Origin: Thermococcus sp. 18S1
GTDB lineage: Archaea > Methanobacteriota_B > Thermococci > Thermococcales > Thermococcaceae
DNA: 64,000 nucleotides
Reading direction: 5' to 3'
Assembly (NCBI RefSeq): GCF_012027645.1
Contig: NZ_SNUU01000001.1
Span: 806,001 to 870,000, forward strand
The translations under genes were made by a program, and so were the position numbers. The stretch's first letter is position 1, and each line of letters opens with the position of its first letter. Below the pieces are notes generated by a model that did not search any database, had not been told where the DNA came from, and saw only the letters and a list, made by a program, of their open reading frames with translations. Positions 45,462 through 53,803 of this stretch are shown in pieces.

Positions 45462-45463
45462 TA

Positions 45464-46555
45464 ATGCTTTTTGACACCCGTCCAAAGGCTTCGATGGATG
45501 AGGTTTTTGGAAGGAAAGCGGAGTACTGGGAACTGGTTGAGAAAATCGAAAACGGAAGGAACTTCTTCGTCATCACCGGTCCAAGGAGGATTGGAAAGAC
45601 CACCTTTCTCACCGCGGCGCTGAACGACCTTCACGAAAAGTACAAAATACCCCACATAATAATCGACGCAAGGACCATATCGACTGCCAATTCAAAGAAC
45701 CCTCAGGGACAGATCGTGAGGGAGATTCTCAGCATTAAAAAGCATTCCAGAAAGGGGAAGCTCTCGAAGATAACAGATTCCATTGAAGGTATCACCATTA
45801 AGGGGGTCAAACTAAAGCTCAGGAAGGACGAGGAGTACACTTTGCCGGATATCCTGAGGGAGCTCAACGACTCCAACGAGCTGCTCATAATAGCGTATGA
45901 TGAGGCGCAGTATTTTAGGTACGCGAACGAGGACTTCACAAAAACCCTCGCCTGGGTTTATGATCGACTGCCCAACATAGTCACGATCGTGACGGGCTCG
46001 CAGGTGGGTGTTCTTGAGAACTTTCTCAGATTCGATGACTACAAGGCACCCCTATATGGCAGGTACCACGTCAAGATACCCCTAGTGAGGTTCACTCCGT
46101 CCCAGAGTTTCGAGTTCCTTGAGAGGGGCTTCAAGGAGTACGGACTGTCCCCTGATCCAAAGGAGATTCTCTCGGCCATCAAAGCCCTCGATGGAGTGCC
46201 CGGCTGGCTGACCCACTACGGTGCGAGCAGGGTCGATGGGAAGACCCACTGGGACGCCGTTCAGGAGGTTCTCATCGAGGCTGAGGGATACATCCGGTCG
46301 GAGTTCGAGGAACTTGACAGGGCTTCCCCGAGGTACAGGGCGATCATGGAAATCGTGGCTGGCATCACTTCCCGGAAGGACTCTGCTTCCTGGACGGAAA
46401 TAAAGAACGCCCTTGAACTCCGGGAGGGCAGGGGGATTGATGACAAGAACCTCAACCTGCTCCTTAAGAAGCTCGTTAACTACGGCTTTCTGGAGCATGC
46501 GGGAAAGGAATACCTCATCCCGGACCCCGTGATCAGAAGGCTCTTCCAGACGTGA
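45464..46555 (+). CDS. Archaeal ATPase of the P-loop STAND-like family
   Basis: 363 residues. It begins LFDTRPKASMDEVFGR, the usual start of the Thermococcales/Methanocaldococcus archaeal-ATPase family. Walker A GPRRIGKTT is at 39-47 and Walker B LLIIAYDEAQYF near 140. A GSQVGVLENF sensor and a C-terminal winged-helix region (residues about 280-363) follow. The family is expanded in archaea and behaves like a mobile or defence-associated gene; its function is unknown. It is flanked upstream by two palindromes that probably control it. Confidence 0.9.
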   Translation: MLFDTRPKASMDEVFGRKAEYWELVEKIENGRNFFVITGPRRIGKTTFLTAALNDLHEKYKIPHIIIDARTISTANSKNPQGQIVREILSIKKHSRKGKLSKITDSIEGITIKGVKLKLRKDEEYTLPDILRELNDSNELLIIAYDEAQYFRYANEDFTKTLAWVYDRLPNIVTIVTGSQVGVLENFLRFDDYKAPLYGRYHVKIPLVRFTPSQSFEFLERGFKEYGLSPDPKEILSAIKALDGVPGWLTHYGASRVDGKTHWDAVQEVLIEAEGYIRSEFEELDRASPRYRAIMEIVAGITSRKDSASWTEIKNALELREGRGIDDKNLNLLLKKLVNYGFLEHAGKEYLIPDPVIRRLFQT

Positions 46556-46666
46556 TGTTTTCAGTAAATTGACTTTTCGGAGGACGTTAGAAGAAGTGAG
46601 GAGTGCCCCGTCGGAAAGGCTGGAGTTCAGTTCCACTCTCTACAGACCTTCGCTATTAAATGCAAT

Positions 46667-46790
46667 CCACGACCCCTCACGAATCATGGACGCGTTATCA
46701 GTTCGGGTCCGCAGCCGGGTGAAGCTTTCGCTTCAGTCTCCCCCGCGAGACACTCCTCAAATACCTATAGGGTCTTTAACTATATAAAGC
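46667..46790 (-). ncRNA. Candidate structured RNA in the ATPase / aglB gap
   Basis: The 405-bp gap after the ATPase gene is not convincingly coding. On the minus strand a TATA-like GCTTTATATAGTT (46778-46790) is followed by GTCTC...GAGAC, then the 6-bp hairpin TGAAGC-GAAA-GCTTCA (46720-46735) closed by a GNRA tetraloop, then GACCC...GGGTC. A GAAA loop on this strand only (TTTC on the other) suggests the minus strand is the RNA. It does not match tRNA, and I cannot assign a family. Confidence 0.35.
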
Positions 46791-46960
46791 TTTGCTTTTA
46801 TTTACAGCAAAATTTTTTTGAAACTGTTCGAAATAATTTTTGCCCGGGGGTTCCCGCACCCCCTCGATGCGGACGTGCGAAACGTGGCGGCTGCGCAACG
46901 CTTTTATTACTCTGCGATGGTAGTGAACTGTGGGATAACCGGGGGTAAGAGGGGACTTTA

Positions 46961-49330
46961 ATGGAACGGTGGAGGAGGTCTGAAATAGCATCCTTTCTGC
47001 ACACCATCATCGTGCCCAAGTTCGCGGCCCCTATCTTAACCGCCATCGCCCTCGCCTTCAGGCTCATCCCCCTGCGCTTTGAGTACCTCCTCGGCTACGA
47101 TCCATACTTCCACCTCGCTTACATCAGGTATGCTCTGGAGAAGGGAGAGTGGGTGAACTTCTTCACTCACGCCCTGGGCCCCTACGGGTACCAGATCGGC
47201 AGATTCCATCCACTCGGCCTGTGGATGACACCCGTCTACTTCTATAAACTCCTCTCCCCCTTCGGCGTTTCGCTCTACAACGCCTTCAGAATAACGCCGG
47301 TTGTATTCGGCGTCCTCACCGTGCTGTTCACGTACCTCGCCGTGCTGAGGCTCTACGGTAGGAGGGAGGCCTTCCTCTCGGCGTTTCTCCTGGCCGTGAG
47401 CTTCGGCCACGTCTTCCGCTCGATGGCCGGTTACTACCGCGGCGACAACTACATGCTCTTCCTCTACAGCGCGGCCCTCCTTGGAACCGCCGTTCCCCTC
47501 TCCCTCAGGGGCCCCCGGTGGAGGAACGTCCGGCTGGCCCTCTACCTCCTGCCCGGGATCTTCACCGGCCTTTCCGCGGCCTTCTGGCAGGCATACTACC
47601 CCATATTCGCACTCGTTGCCGCCAACGCCCTCCTCCTCGCCGTGGGTGCGTTCCTCCTCGGGAGGGACAGGTACCTCATGGATTCCCTGGCCCTCCTCGC
47701 ATTCCTGGCCGCCGGCGCCCTTCTGGCAAACTCGATAGGCTCCCACCTCGGGTACGGCATGGTGGGCGCCACCCACTGGCTCGGGAAAAAGCTGGCCGAG
47801 GAGCTCGGGGTCCAGTTCGGGTTCATCAGGGACCTGTTCCTCCTTCTGTACCTCAAATACGCACTTCCCCTCGCCGTGGCCTCCGTCATCGCCCTGGCGA
47901 TCCTCTCCAGGTTCGTCCGTGATAGAAAACAGAGGGTGCTGATAGTCCTCATCGGGACGGCCGCGGCGCTCTGGCTGGCTGTCCGGTACTACGGCGTCAT
48001 AAACGGGGCCATCCTTCGCATTTTCCCGGAGAGCCCGATAGCCGAGACCCAGAGGACTGCCTTCGATGACTGGTGGGAGGCCTACGGCATCGCGGGACTT
48101 CTCGTGCCACTCTTTCTCATCCGCTTCCTCAGGCGCCCCAGTCCCGCCGATTTCCTCCTCCTGGGCACCGCCATCGTCATGATACCCATGGCTGTCGTCT
48201 GGACCAGGTTCCTCTTCATATCCTCCCTCGCAGTGGCCGCTATGACCGGCATTGGGCTGGTGGCCCTCAGTGATTGGATGGGTGCCCTGATTGGAATATC
48301 CGAGGATGAGAACAGACGGAAGTGGCTCTCGGCGGCGGTGTCCGTTCTTTTGATTGGCGTCCCCCTCGTTTCGGCCTATCAGGGGCTGGGCACGACGCTG
48401 AGCGTCCACCCCTTCATGACCGACAACTGGGAGTCCGCCCTCACCTACCTCGGGAACGTCTCCAACCCCAACGACGTCGTCCTCACCTGGTGGGACCAGG
48501 GCCACTGGGTGACCTACTACTCCATGAGGGCGCCGGTTGCCCAGGGCGGGCCCAGCGGGTGGGTGGCTAGGTACTATCTCGGTCTCGTCGGCGAGGAGGA
48601 GCTGATGAAGCTTGGCGTTGATTACGTCATCGTCTCCTACGACACTCTGATGAAGTTCGGGGCAGTTATGGAGACGGCAGGGGTCTCCCCGGACGAGTAC
48701 GGCCTCGTGGTGCTTCACAGGGTGCCCTCCCGCGGATCGATCCTCGTGTTCTCCGGCGGCCCCTACTCCGTGATGGCCGTTCCGGGGAAGGATAGGTGGG
48801 ACGTCAAGGTGGACATCGGCGGGCGCTTCCTGCTGCCCGAGAGGGTCTTCGTTGAGGCCGGTGGAAGACTGGACGAGGTGGCCCTCTCCGGCCGCCCCAC
48901 CGCCGACGTCTACATTTACATAAACCTGAACTACGGCTACGCGGTTCTCATGAACGGCAGGGCCTTCGACACCCCCCTGGCGCGGCTGATGTTTACCGAT
49001 GACTATCCCGGGAATTACACCCTCGTGTACTCCGATGGCGGCTACGTGAAGATCTTCCTGTTCAGGCATCCGAACGTCGTCGTTACCGCGGAGAACGGCT
49101 CCGTCGTTCTCAGGTTCACCAACGCTACCGGGACCGGCCTCGGCATCTACGGCTATCTCGACAACGGCACGCTCGTCTTCAAGAAGTGGTACGGCGTTGG
49201 AGGGAAGGATTCATTTGTTCTCCCCGCCGACATCAACGGAAGCGTCGTCGTGAGGTACACCTACGTCCGGAAGAAAACGGTGCTGGATAGGGGGGTTTTC
49301 AGGATAGACGACATCCTGGCGAGTGGCTGA
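46961..49330 (+). CDS. aglB: Oligosaccharyltransferase STT3/AglB, paralogue 2
   Basis: 789 residues with about 13 membrane segments and a C-terminal soluble domain from about residue 490. First-loop acidic motif GYDPYFHLAYIRY; second acidic pair region AGYYRGDNYML; sequon-binding motif W510-W511-D512-Q513-G514 (WWDQG). Its C-terminal 130 residues are very similar to the paralogue at 21216 (INLNYGYAVLMN, YSDGGYVKIF, FTNATGTGL). GC-rich throughout and without the composition break seen in the paralogue. GAGGGG precedes the ATG; TATA near 46901. Confidence 0.93.
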   Translation: MERWRRSEIASFLHTIIVPKFAAPILTAIALAFRLIPLRFEYLLGYDPYFHLAYIRYALEKGEWVNFFTHALGPYGYQIGRFHPLGLWMTPVYFYKLLSPFGVSLYNAFRITPVVFGVLTVLFTYLAVLRLYGRREAFLSAFLLAVSFGHVFRSMAGYYRGDNYMLFLYSAALLGTAVPLSLRGPRWRNVRLALYLLPGIFTGLSAAFWQAYYPIFALVAANALLLAVGAFLLGRDRYLMDSLALLAFLAAGALLANSIGSHLGYGMVGATHWLGKKLAEELGVQFGFIRDLFLLLYLKYALPLAVASVIALAILSRFVRDRKQRVLIVLIGTAAALWLAVRYYGVINGAILRIFPESPIAETQRTAFDDWWEAYGIAGLLVPLFLIRFLRRPSPADFLLLGTAIVMIPMAVVWTRFLFISSLAVAAMTGIGLVALSDWMGALIGISEDENRRKWLSAAVSVLLIGVPLVSAYQGLGTTLSVHPFMTDNWESALTYLGNVSNPNDVVLTWWDQGHWVTYYSMRAPVAQGGPSGWVARYYLGLVGEEELMKLGVDYVIVSYDTLMKFGAVMETAGVSPDEYGLVVLHRVPSRGSILVFSGGPYSVMAVPGKDRWDVKVDIGGRFLLPERVFVEAGGRLDEVALSGRPTADVYIYINLNYGYAVLMNGRAFDTPLARLMFTDDYPGNYTLVYSDGGYVKIFLFRHPNVVVTAENGSVVLRFTNATGTGLGIYGYLDNGTLVFKKWYGVGGKDSFVLPADINGSVVVRYTYVRKKTVLDRGVFRIDDILASG

Positions 49331-49381
49331 TATTAATGGCTCAAAGGCCTCATAATGCCATCACAAAGCCATCATGATTAC

Positions 49382-49431
49382 AGATGAGTCCCATGAGCGA
49401 GGCAAGTCAAGCTCGCAAAACTATCCAGAAA
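49382..49431 (+). pseudogene. Degenerate 5' fragment of a flippase gene
   Basis: The stretch TGAGTCCCATGAGCGAGG and the bases after it match the start of the truncated flippase at 51095 (TGAACCCCATGAGCGAGA). Translated, MSEASQAR parallels MSETSQAL; a one-base deletion then shifts the frame, with similarity continuing to about 49431. It lies just upstream of the AbiE-like pair, so that pair is flanked by two copies of the same gene start. Confidence 0.5.
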
Positions 49432-49470
49432 ACCAAAAGTGTTATATATAATACTTTCTAATTTTTGGAC

Positions 49471-50406
49471 ATGAGAACCCTTTCAAAAATGGAGGTTAGA
49501 GTACTTTTGAAACTCAAGGAGGAAACGAGTGTAAGTAAGCTGGCCGGGGAACTGGGCTTGTCAATCCCCCGAACCTCAGCTCTTGTTGCATCCCTTGAAA
49601 GAACGGGTTTGATAAGGACCGAAAAAAGAGGAAAACACAGGGTGGTCTCGCTAAGTGATGCAAAAGCCGCGGAGCTTTTTAAAAGACTTGTTTTCAAGTT
49701 CGGCCATATGCCCCTTGATGAGATTCTGAGCGGGAAGAGTCTCCCCATTTTCGCAGTTCTCAGAGACGCTCCGTTAAGTGCCCATGAGCTCCTCATAAAG
49801 AGCAACCTTCCCAGGAGCACCCTCTATTACGTGATTGACGGGCTGTCCAATTACGGTATCATCGGGAAGAAAGATGAAAAGTATTTTCTAGTGGAGAGAT
49901 ATAGCCTGTTTCACGAGTTTGCAGAGGAATTTTATGAGTTGCAAAATTCCATCAAAACGAGAGAGTTCTCCGAGGACTCCACCCTAGTGTGGAGTGGAGT
50001 TGGAGAATTTATTATGTCGACGAGGGAGTATAAGGGGAAAGATGTTGGAAACTTTCATCTAACTGGGCTTGAAAGATTCAGCGATTTTGGGGTGGAGCTT
50101 ATTGGAACCGGACAATATCACTATTATTATTCTGAGAAAGCGGAGGAGCTTTCTCTGGAAGAGGTTATTGTGCATGCATTGCTAATTGATTTCAGCCCAA
50201 GAACAATTCTGTATTCAATCGTCCTCTTGTTGGGGCATAAAGGTAAAATAAATCAAAAGAAGCTTTTAAAATTTGGTAGAAAATACGACATCAGCGTGAG
50301 CGAATTGTTGGGGTATCTTGAGGGTAAAGAGGTTAAAAGATACCCCTACCCCTCTATGAAAGAAGTGAAAGAAATCCTCAAAATGTACTTCGGTGAAGGG
50401 AAGTGA
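49471..50406 (+). CDS. Winged-helix regulator, AbiEi-like partner of the 50403 nucleotidyltransferase
   Basis: 311 residues from the ATG at 49471. A TATA box (GTTATATATAATAC, 49441-49454) about 25 bp upstream makes this leaderless and excludes the TTG at 49465. Two helix-turn-helix regions: SVSKLAGELGLSIPRTSALVAS near residue 20 (quoted core KLAGELGLSIPRTS) and SAHELLIKSNLPRSTLYYV near 100. A C-terminal domain of unknown type follows. The stop overlaps the nucleotidyltransferase start as GTGA. The layout resembles the antitoxin/repressor of AbiE-type (type IV) modules. Confidence 0.75.
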   Translation: MRTLSKMEVRVLLKLKEETSVSKLAGELGLSIPRTSALVASLERTGLIRTEKRGKHRVVSLSDAKAAELFKRLVFKFGHMPLDEILSGKSLPIFAVLRDAPLSAHELLIKSNLPRSTLYYVIDGLSNYGIIGKKDEKYFLVERYSLFHEFAEEFYELQNSIKTREFSEDSTLVWSGVGEFIMSTREYKGKDVGNFHLTGLERFSDFGVELIGTGQYHYYYSEKAEELSLEEVIVHALLIDFSPRTILYSIVLLLGHKGKINQKKLLKFGRKYDISVSELLGYLEGKEVKRYPYPSMKEVKEILKMYFGEGK

Positions 50407-51089
50407 GTGCGGTAACCAGAGGAAAGATAATATCTAAATTTCACTTGCTGGAGAAAAAGGCTGAGCTGCTTAACATCGAGCCCCTGGAAGTCTACTTGAT
50501 TGGTGGTGGGAATCTGGCTCTCAGAGGGCTCAAAAGTGCGACAAAAGATATTGACATTGTGGTGTTAAGCAGGGGGCAGTTTTCTCTTTTGCAGGACCTT
50601 CTGGAAACTCCGCTACCAAAACTGCCAGTTTATGTGAGGCAGTACCGCTCACGGTGGGATTATGACCTCGGCATGAGCACGCGGTACCTGCACCCATTAC
50701 AGGGGTTCAGTCTCGATGTTTTTGTGAAAAGAGTTCTCAACAAGCTGTACCTGTCTGAAAGCATGGTTTCAAGGGCTGAAGCTCCAGAAGAGTTCAGCTC
50801 CCATGAGTTGTTCAAGGTCATGCTGGTTTCAAAGGAGGACATCTTCCTGTTTAAGAGCGTGACCTCACTGGAAAGGACGAGAGATGTTGAGGATCTGATT
50901 GCACTTGTTGAAACCGGGCTAGAGTATGAGATAATCATCCAGGAGCTTGAGAACCAGCTTTTTAAGGATGAGTCACTCAGGAGCTTGGTTCCAGGTATGA
51001 TACATCGTGTTGACCTTTTAATGAAACAAATTGGAACTGTAAAGGGGCTTATCCGCCTTAAGGAATATTTGAAAGAAATAAGCGGGTGA
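50403..51089 (+). CDS. AbiEii/DUF1814-like or DUF6036-like nucleotidyltransferase
   Basis: 228 residues with a GTG start coupled to the regulator. The nucleotidyltransferase core is YLIGGGNLALRGLKSATKDIDIVVL near residues 31-55 (GG...R...T.DIDI, quoted core GLKSATKDIDIVVL), as in AbiEii toxins. A basic LVSKEDIFLFKSVTSLERTRDVEDL segment, matching the family's K..D..D region, lies near residue 140. Probably the toxin half of a two-gene module that nucleotidylates tRNA or a protein; the target is unknown. It ends six bases before the truncated flippase start. Confidence 0.75.
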   Translation: MSAVTRGKIISKFHLLEKKAELLNIEPLEVYLIGGGNLALRGLKSATKDIDIVVLSRGQFSLLQDLLETPLPKLPVYVRQYRSRWDYDLGMSTRYLHPLQGFSLDVFVKRVLNKLYLSESMVSRAEAPEEFSSHELFKVMLVSKEDIFLFKSVTSLERTRDVEDLIALVETGLEYEIIIQELENQLFKDESLRSLVPGMIHRVDLLMKQIGTVKGLIRLKEYLKEISG

Positions 51090-51094
51090 ACCCC

Positions 51095-51427
51095 ATGAGC
51101 GAGACAAGCCAGGCTCTGCAGAAGATCGCCAGAGGGACGGGGATTGTCTTTGCCGGGACTGTTATTTCGATGTTCTTCGGGTTCTTAAGCAGGGCGGTTA
51201 TAGCGAGGTACTTTTCCACCGGAGAGTATGGAGTGTTTAATTTAGCTTTGACCGTCTTGAGCATCGCCCTTGTTGTTGCCACGTTCGGTTCTCAGAACGC
51301 CTTGCCGAGAGAGGTGGCTTTCTACAGGGAGAAGGGGCCTTCAAGGGTCGGGGATTTGGCTTCAACGGCTCTGGTGATTGTTGCGGTGAGCACTATGAAT
51401 GTTCACAGAGACATGATGGGCACTTAA
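51095..51427 (+). pseudogene. Truncated polysaccharide flippase (N-terminal part only)
   Basis: 110 codons from the ATG at 51095 (a GTG at 51086 is also in frame). MSETSQALQKIARGTGIVFAG and the next two membrane segments match the start of Wzx/MATE-fold polysaccharide exporters of 400-500 residues. Near 51397 the sequence leaves the family and stops after STMNVHRDMMGT. It is followed 98 bp later by an intact flippase of a different subgroup. It is a recombination remnant and unlikely to transport anything. Confidence 0.75.
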
Positions 51428-51524
51428 GCCCCTGCAGGAACTCCGAAGAGAATACCTTTTAAATGAAAAATACACAGTCAGAACGGTGCCATCGCGATAA
51501 AGGAGTTCAATTCGGGGAGAGGAT

Positions 51525-52757
51525 ATGACGGTGTTGCAGTTGATTAAAAATGAAATCAAAAACCTCAAGAGTCCTCTTTATAGGAATTCCGTCTACATAT
51601 CTCTAGCCTCCCTGACAAATGCCCTCGCCGGCTTTCTTTTCTGGACTATTGCAGCGAGACTTTATCCGGCTGAGGATGTCGGCGTTGCCTCCGCCGTAGT
51701 CTCCGCTATAAATCTGACGTTTGTTCTATCAATGCTGGGAATGAACTTCGCCATAATCCGTTTTTATCCGGACTACCGGGAGAGGGTTGTGGGGAGTGCA
51801 CTGGTTTTGACTTCACTCGCCGCCCTGCTGTTTTCAGCAGTCTACGGGCTTGTTATGAGGGGTTCGAATTCTTTAGGTGGTACATTCACACCGGAGTTCC
51901 TATCTGTGTTTGTTATTTTCTCCGTTGTGGGGGCACTCTACAATGTTCTCTACACCTACGCAATAGCCAAAAGAAAGGCGGAGCAGGGTTTTGTGCAGAG
52001 TACACTGTTTTCCCTGAGGTTTGTCTTTCTATTCCTCCTCGTTTCCCTCGGCGTCATGGGAATAATCGGTTCCTTTGGGCTGGGCCTGTTGCTTGGACTT
52101 TTATACGCGATTATCTTCGTTGATGACATCGCTATTAAGCTCGACTTGGAATTCCTCAGGGAAGCGTTTAGGTTTTCCCTTGGAAACTACGTGGCGAACA
52201 TCGCCAACGTCGCGCCGAACTACATTATGCCAACGATAGTTTTAAGCATGCTCGGAAAGGAGCAGGCGGCGTATTATTATATGGCCTTCGCAATAGGCAA
52301 CATGATCCTGCTCGTTCCAAACTCCATAAACACGTCCTTCTTCGTGGAGGGGAGCCACGGATTGAAAAATATAAGGGCAACGCTGAAGAAGGCCATGGCA
52401 CTCAGCTACCTTTACCTCCTCGTTGCCAACCTTGGAGTGTGGCTTTTTGGAGAACCCATCTTGGAATTTTTTGGAAAAGATTATGCGAGTGGCTTTACTC
52501 TTCTAAAACTTATAGTGTTTGGGGGTTTTTTTGTTGTTCCTCTAAAGTTCTTGGTGACAATCTTAAATGTTCACAAAAGGATTATTGGAGTAGTAATGGT
52601 AAATTTCGTAAAGGCAATACTTTTCCTCATACTCAGCTATTCGTTAATACCCGTTTTTGGGATTGAGGGTGTTGGGTGGGGATGGATATTTTCCAATGTT
52701 GCTATTGTTCTCATAATACGTGATGTTATTTCTATAATGAATTCACGTACCTCTTAA
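51525..52757 (+). CDS. Polysaccharide flippase, Wzx-like
   Basis: 410 residues, about 12 membrane segments, starting MTVLQLIKNEIKNLKSPLYR with ASLTNALAGFLFWTIAARLY in the first helix. It flips lipid-linked glycans across the membrane for AglB. GGGGAGAGGAT precedes the ATG; TATA near 51454. The 5' three quarters are GC-balanced. From about 52440 the gene turns markedly AT-rich, like the operon that follows on the other strand, so it appears to be a chimera. Its last 26 bases overlap the convergent pyruvyltransferase gene. Confidence 0.9.
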   Translation: MTVLQLIKNEIKNLKSPLYRNSVYISLASLTNALAGFLFWTIAARLYPAEDVGVASAVVSAINLTFVLSMLGMNFAIIRFYPDYRERVVGSALVLTSLAALLFSAVYGLVMRGSNSLGGTFTPEFLSVFVIFSVVGALYNVLYTYAIAKRKAEQGFVQSTLFSLRFVFLFLLVSLGVMGIIGSFGLGLLLGLLYAIIFVDDIAIKLDLEFLREAFRFSLGNYVANIANVAPNYIMPTIVLSMLGKEQAAYYYMAFAIGNMILLVPNSINTSFFVEGSHGLKNIRATLKKAMALSYLYLLVANLGVWLFGEPILEFFGKDYASGFTLLKLIVFGGFFVVPLKFLVTILNVHKRIIGVVMVNFVKAILFLILSYSLIPVFGIEGVGWGWIFSNVAIVLIIRDVISIMNSRTS

Positions 52758-53784
52758 ATTCTTCCAGATATTTTTTGATTCTCTTTTCGGGAATCTGTAT
52801 CCTAACCTTAATTTTTGAATTTATTACATCATCAAGTCCTGCTATCTCGTCACGGTTGATTGAGTATATTCCAAAACTTTTTGAAAATGAACTGGCCCGG
52901 TGATCTACGGAAACAATGATAGATCGTCGTTTATGTTGGAGTGCTCGGATACCTCCGTGGACCCGAGTGCCGATATAATCAATATTTGTTTTTGAAAGAA
53001 GTTGGTCATACGCCCATAATGTTGGCGGTAAAATCTTAATTTTTACGCACTCTGGACAGAGAGGCACTATTGTTTTGTTAATGTAGATGATGTCCTCCGT
53101 TCCCTGAGGCCACAAGTATACTTCTTCATAATTTTTTAAGAGGATCTTTAGCATTAACTTATCTCTTTCAGGATCTTTTTTGTTTGCTGTGATTGTCGTA
53201 ACTACAGAATTGGATTTGGTCGTGGGTATTTTACCAACAAATTTTTTCGTTAATTTCCATAATGTAGGACATCCTAAATTCACCACATTGTATATTCCAA
53301 TTTTGTGGGCTAGCTCAATGCTTTCGTCGTCCCTGACTTCGTGAACGAATTCCTTTGTCATTACTAGTTTCCAAAACTTCAAGGCATATAATGATAATAT
53401 ATGTCGTTTAATACTAGGTGGGGCGATTATTGTTCCAGTTCCGAACAATAACACCTTGTTTTTTAGGTTTTGTATATCCGTTATACCTACAGCCCATTGA
53501 TTAAGAGAAGATACAGGTGAATAATATGGGTGAAATGGATTCGCTCCAGATAGCAGGATTATGTATGGAATCTTTTCCTTTTTTAGTCTCTTTAGTAGCA
53601 TCTTATGGTACCAACTAAGGGGCTGATGGCTGGAAAAATTAAGAACCATAACATTCTCATGCTTCAGAAGGTCTGTCAGGATAGATTTGATACTATCCCA
53701 TATTATGTAATCTCCAAGATTCATCGTGCCAGCATGTGGGGCGAAATTGATGATATATGGGATATTATTGTTTAGTTTTTCCAT
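52732..53784 (-). CDS. Polysaccharide pyruvyl transferase family protein
   Basis: 350 residues. The N-terminus has the glycine-rich AGTMNLGDYIIWDSIKSI typical of the family. The C-terminal signature is YIGTRVHGGIRALQHKRRSI followed by DHRA. These GT-B-fold enzymes add a ketal pyruvate to a sugar of a surface glycan, using phosphoenolpyruvate, though some relatives have other roles. A strong GGAGGGG ribosome site precedes the ATG. Last gene of the 63.9 kb operon; AT-rich. Confidence 0.85.
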   Translation of the reverse strand: MEKLNNNIPYIINFAPHAGTMNLGDYIIWDSIKSILTDLLKHENVMVLNFSSHQPLSWYHKMLLKRLKKEKIPYIILLSGANPFHPYYSPVSSLNQWAVGITDIQNLKNKVLLFGTGTIIAPPSIKRHILSLYALKFWKLVMTKEFVHEVRDDESIELAHKIGIYNVVNLGCPTLWKLTKKFVGKIPTTKSNSVVTTITANKKDPERDKLMLKILLKNYEEVYLWPQGTEDIIYINKTIVPLCPECVKIKILPPTLWAYDQLLSKTNIDYIGTRVHGGIRALQHKRRSIIVSVDHRASSFSKSFGIYSINRDEIAGLDDVINSKIKVRIQIPEKRIKKYLEEFKRYVNSL

Positions 53785-53803
53785 ATTGTCATCCCCTCCT
53801 GAT

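Noticed and set aside
46569-46787. 72-codon plus-strand frame after the ATPase gene
   Set aside because: No ribosome site and it crosses strong hairpins with a GNRA loop on the other strand; treated as candidate RNA instead.
47036-49069. 677-codon open frame on the minus strand opposite aglB paralogue 2
   Set aside because: It is antisense to an unmistakable STT3 protein; its low-complexity His/Glu/Pro/Gly composition is what GC-rich third positions of the real gene produce.
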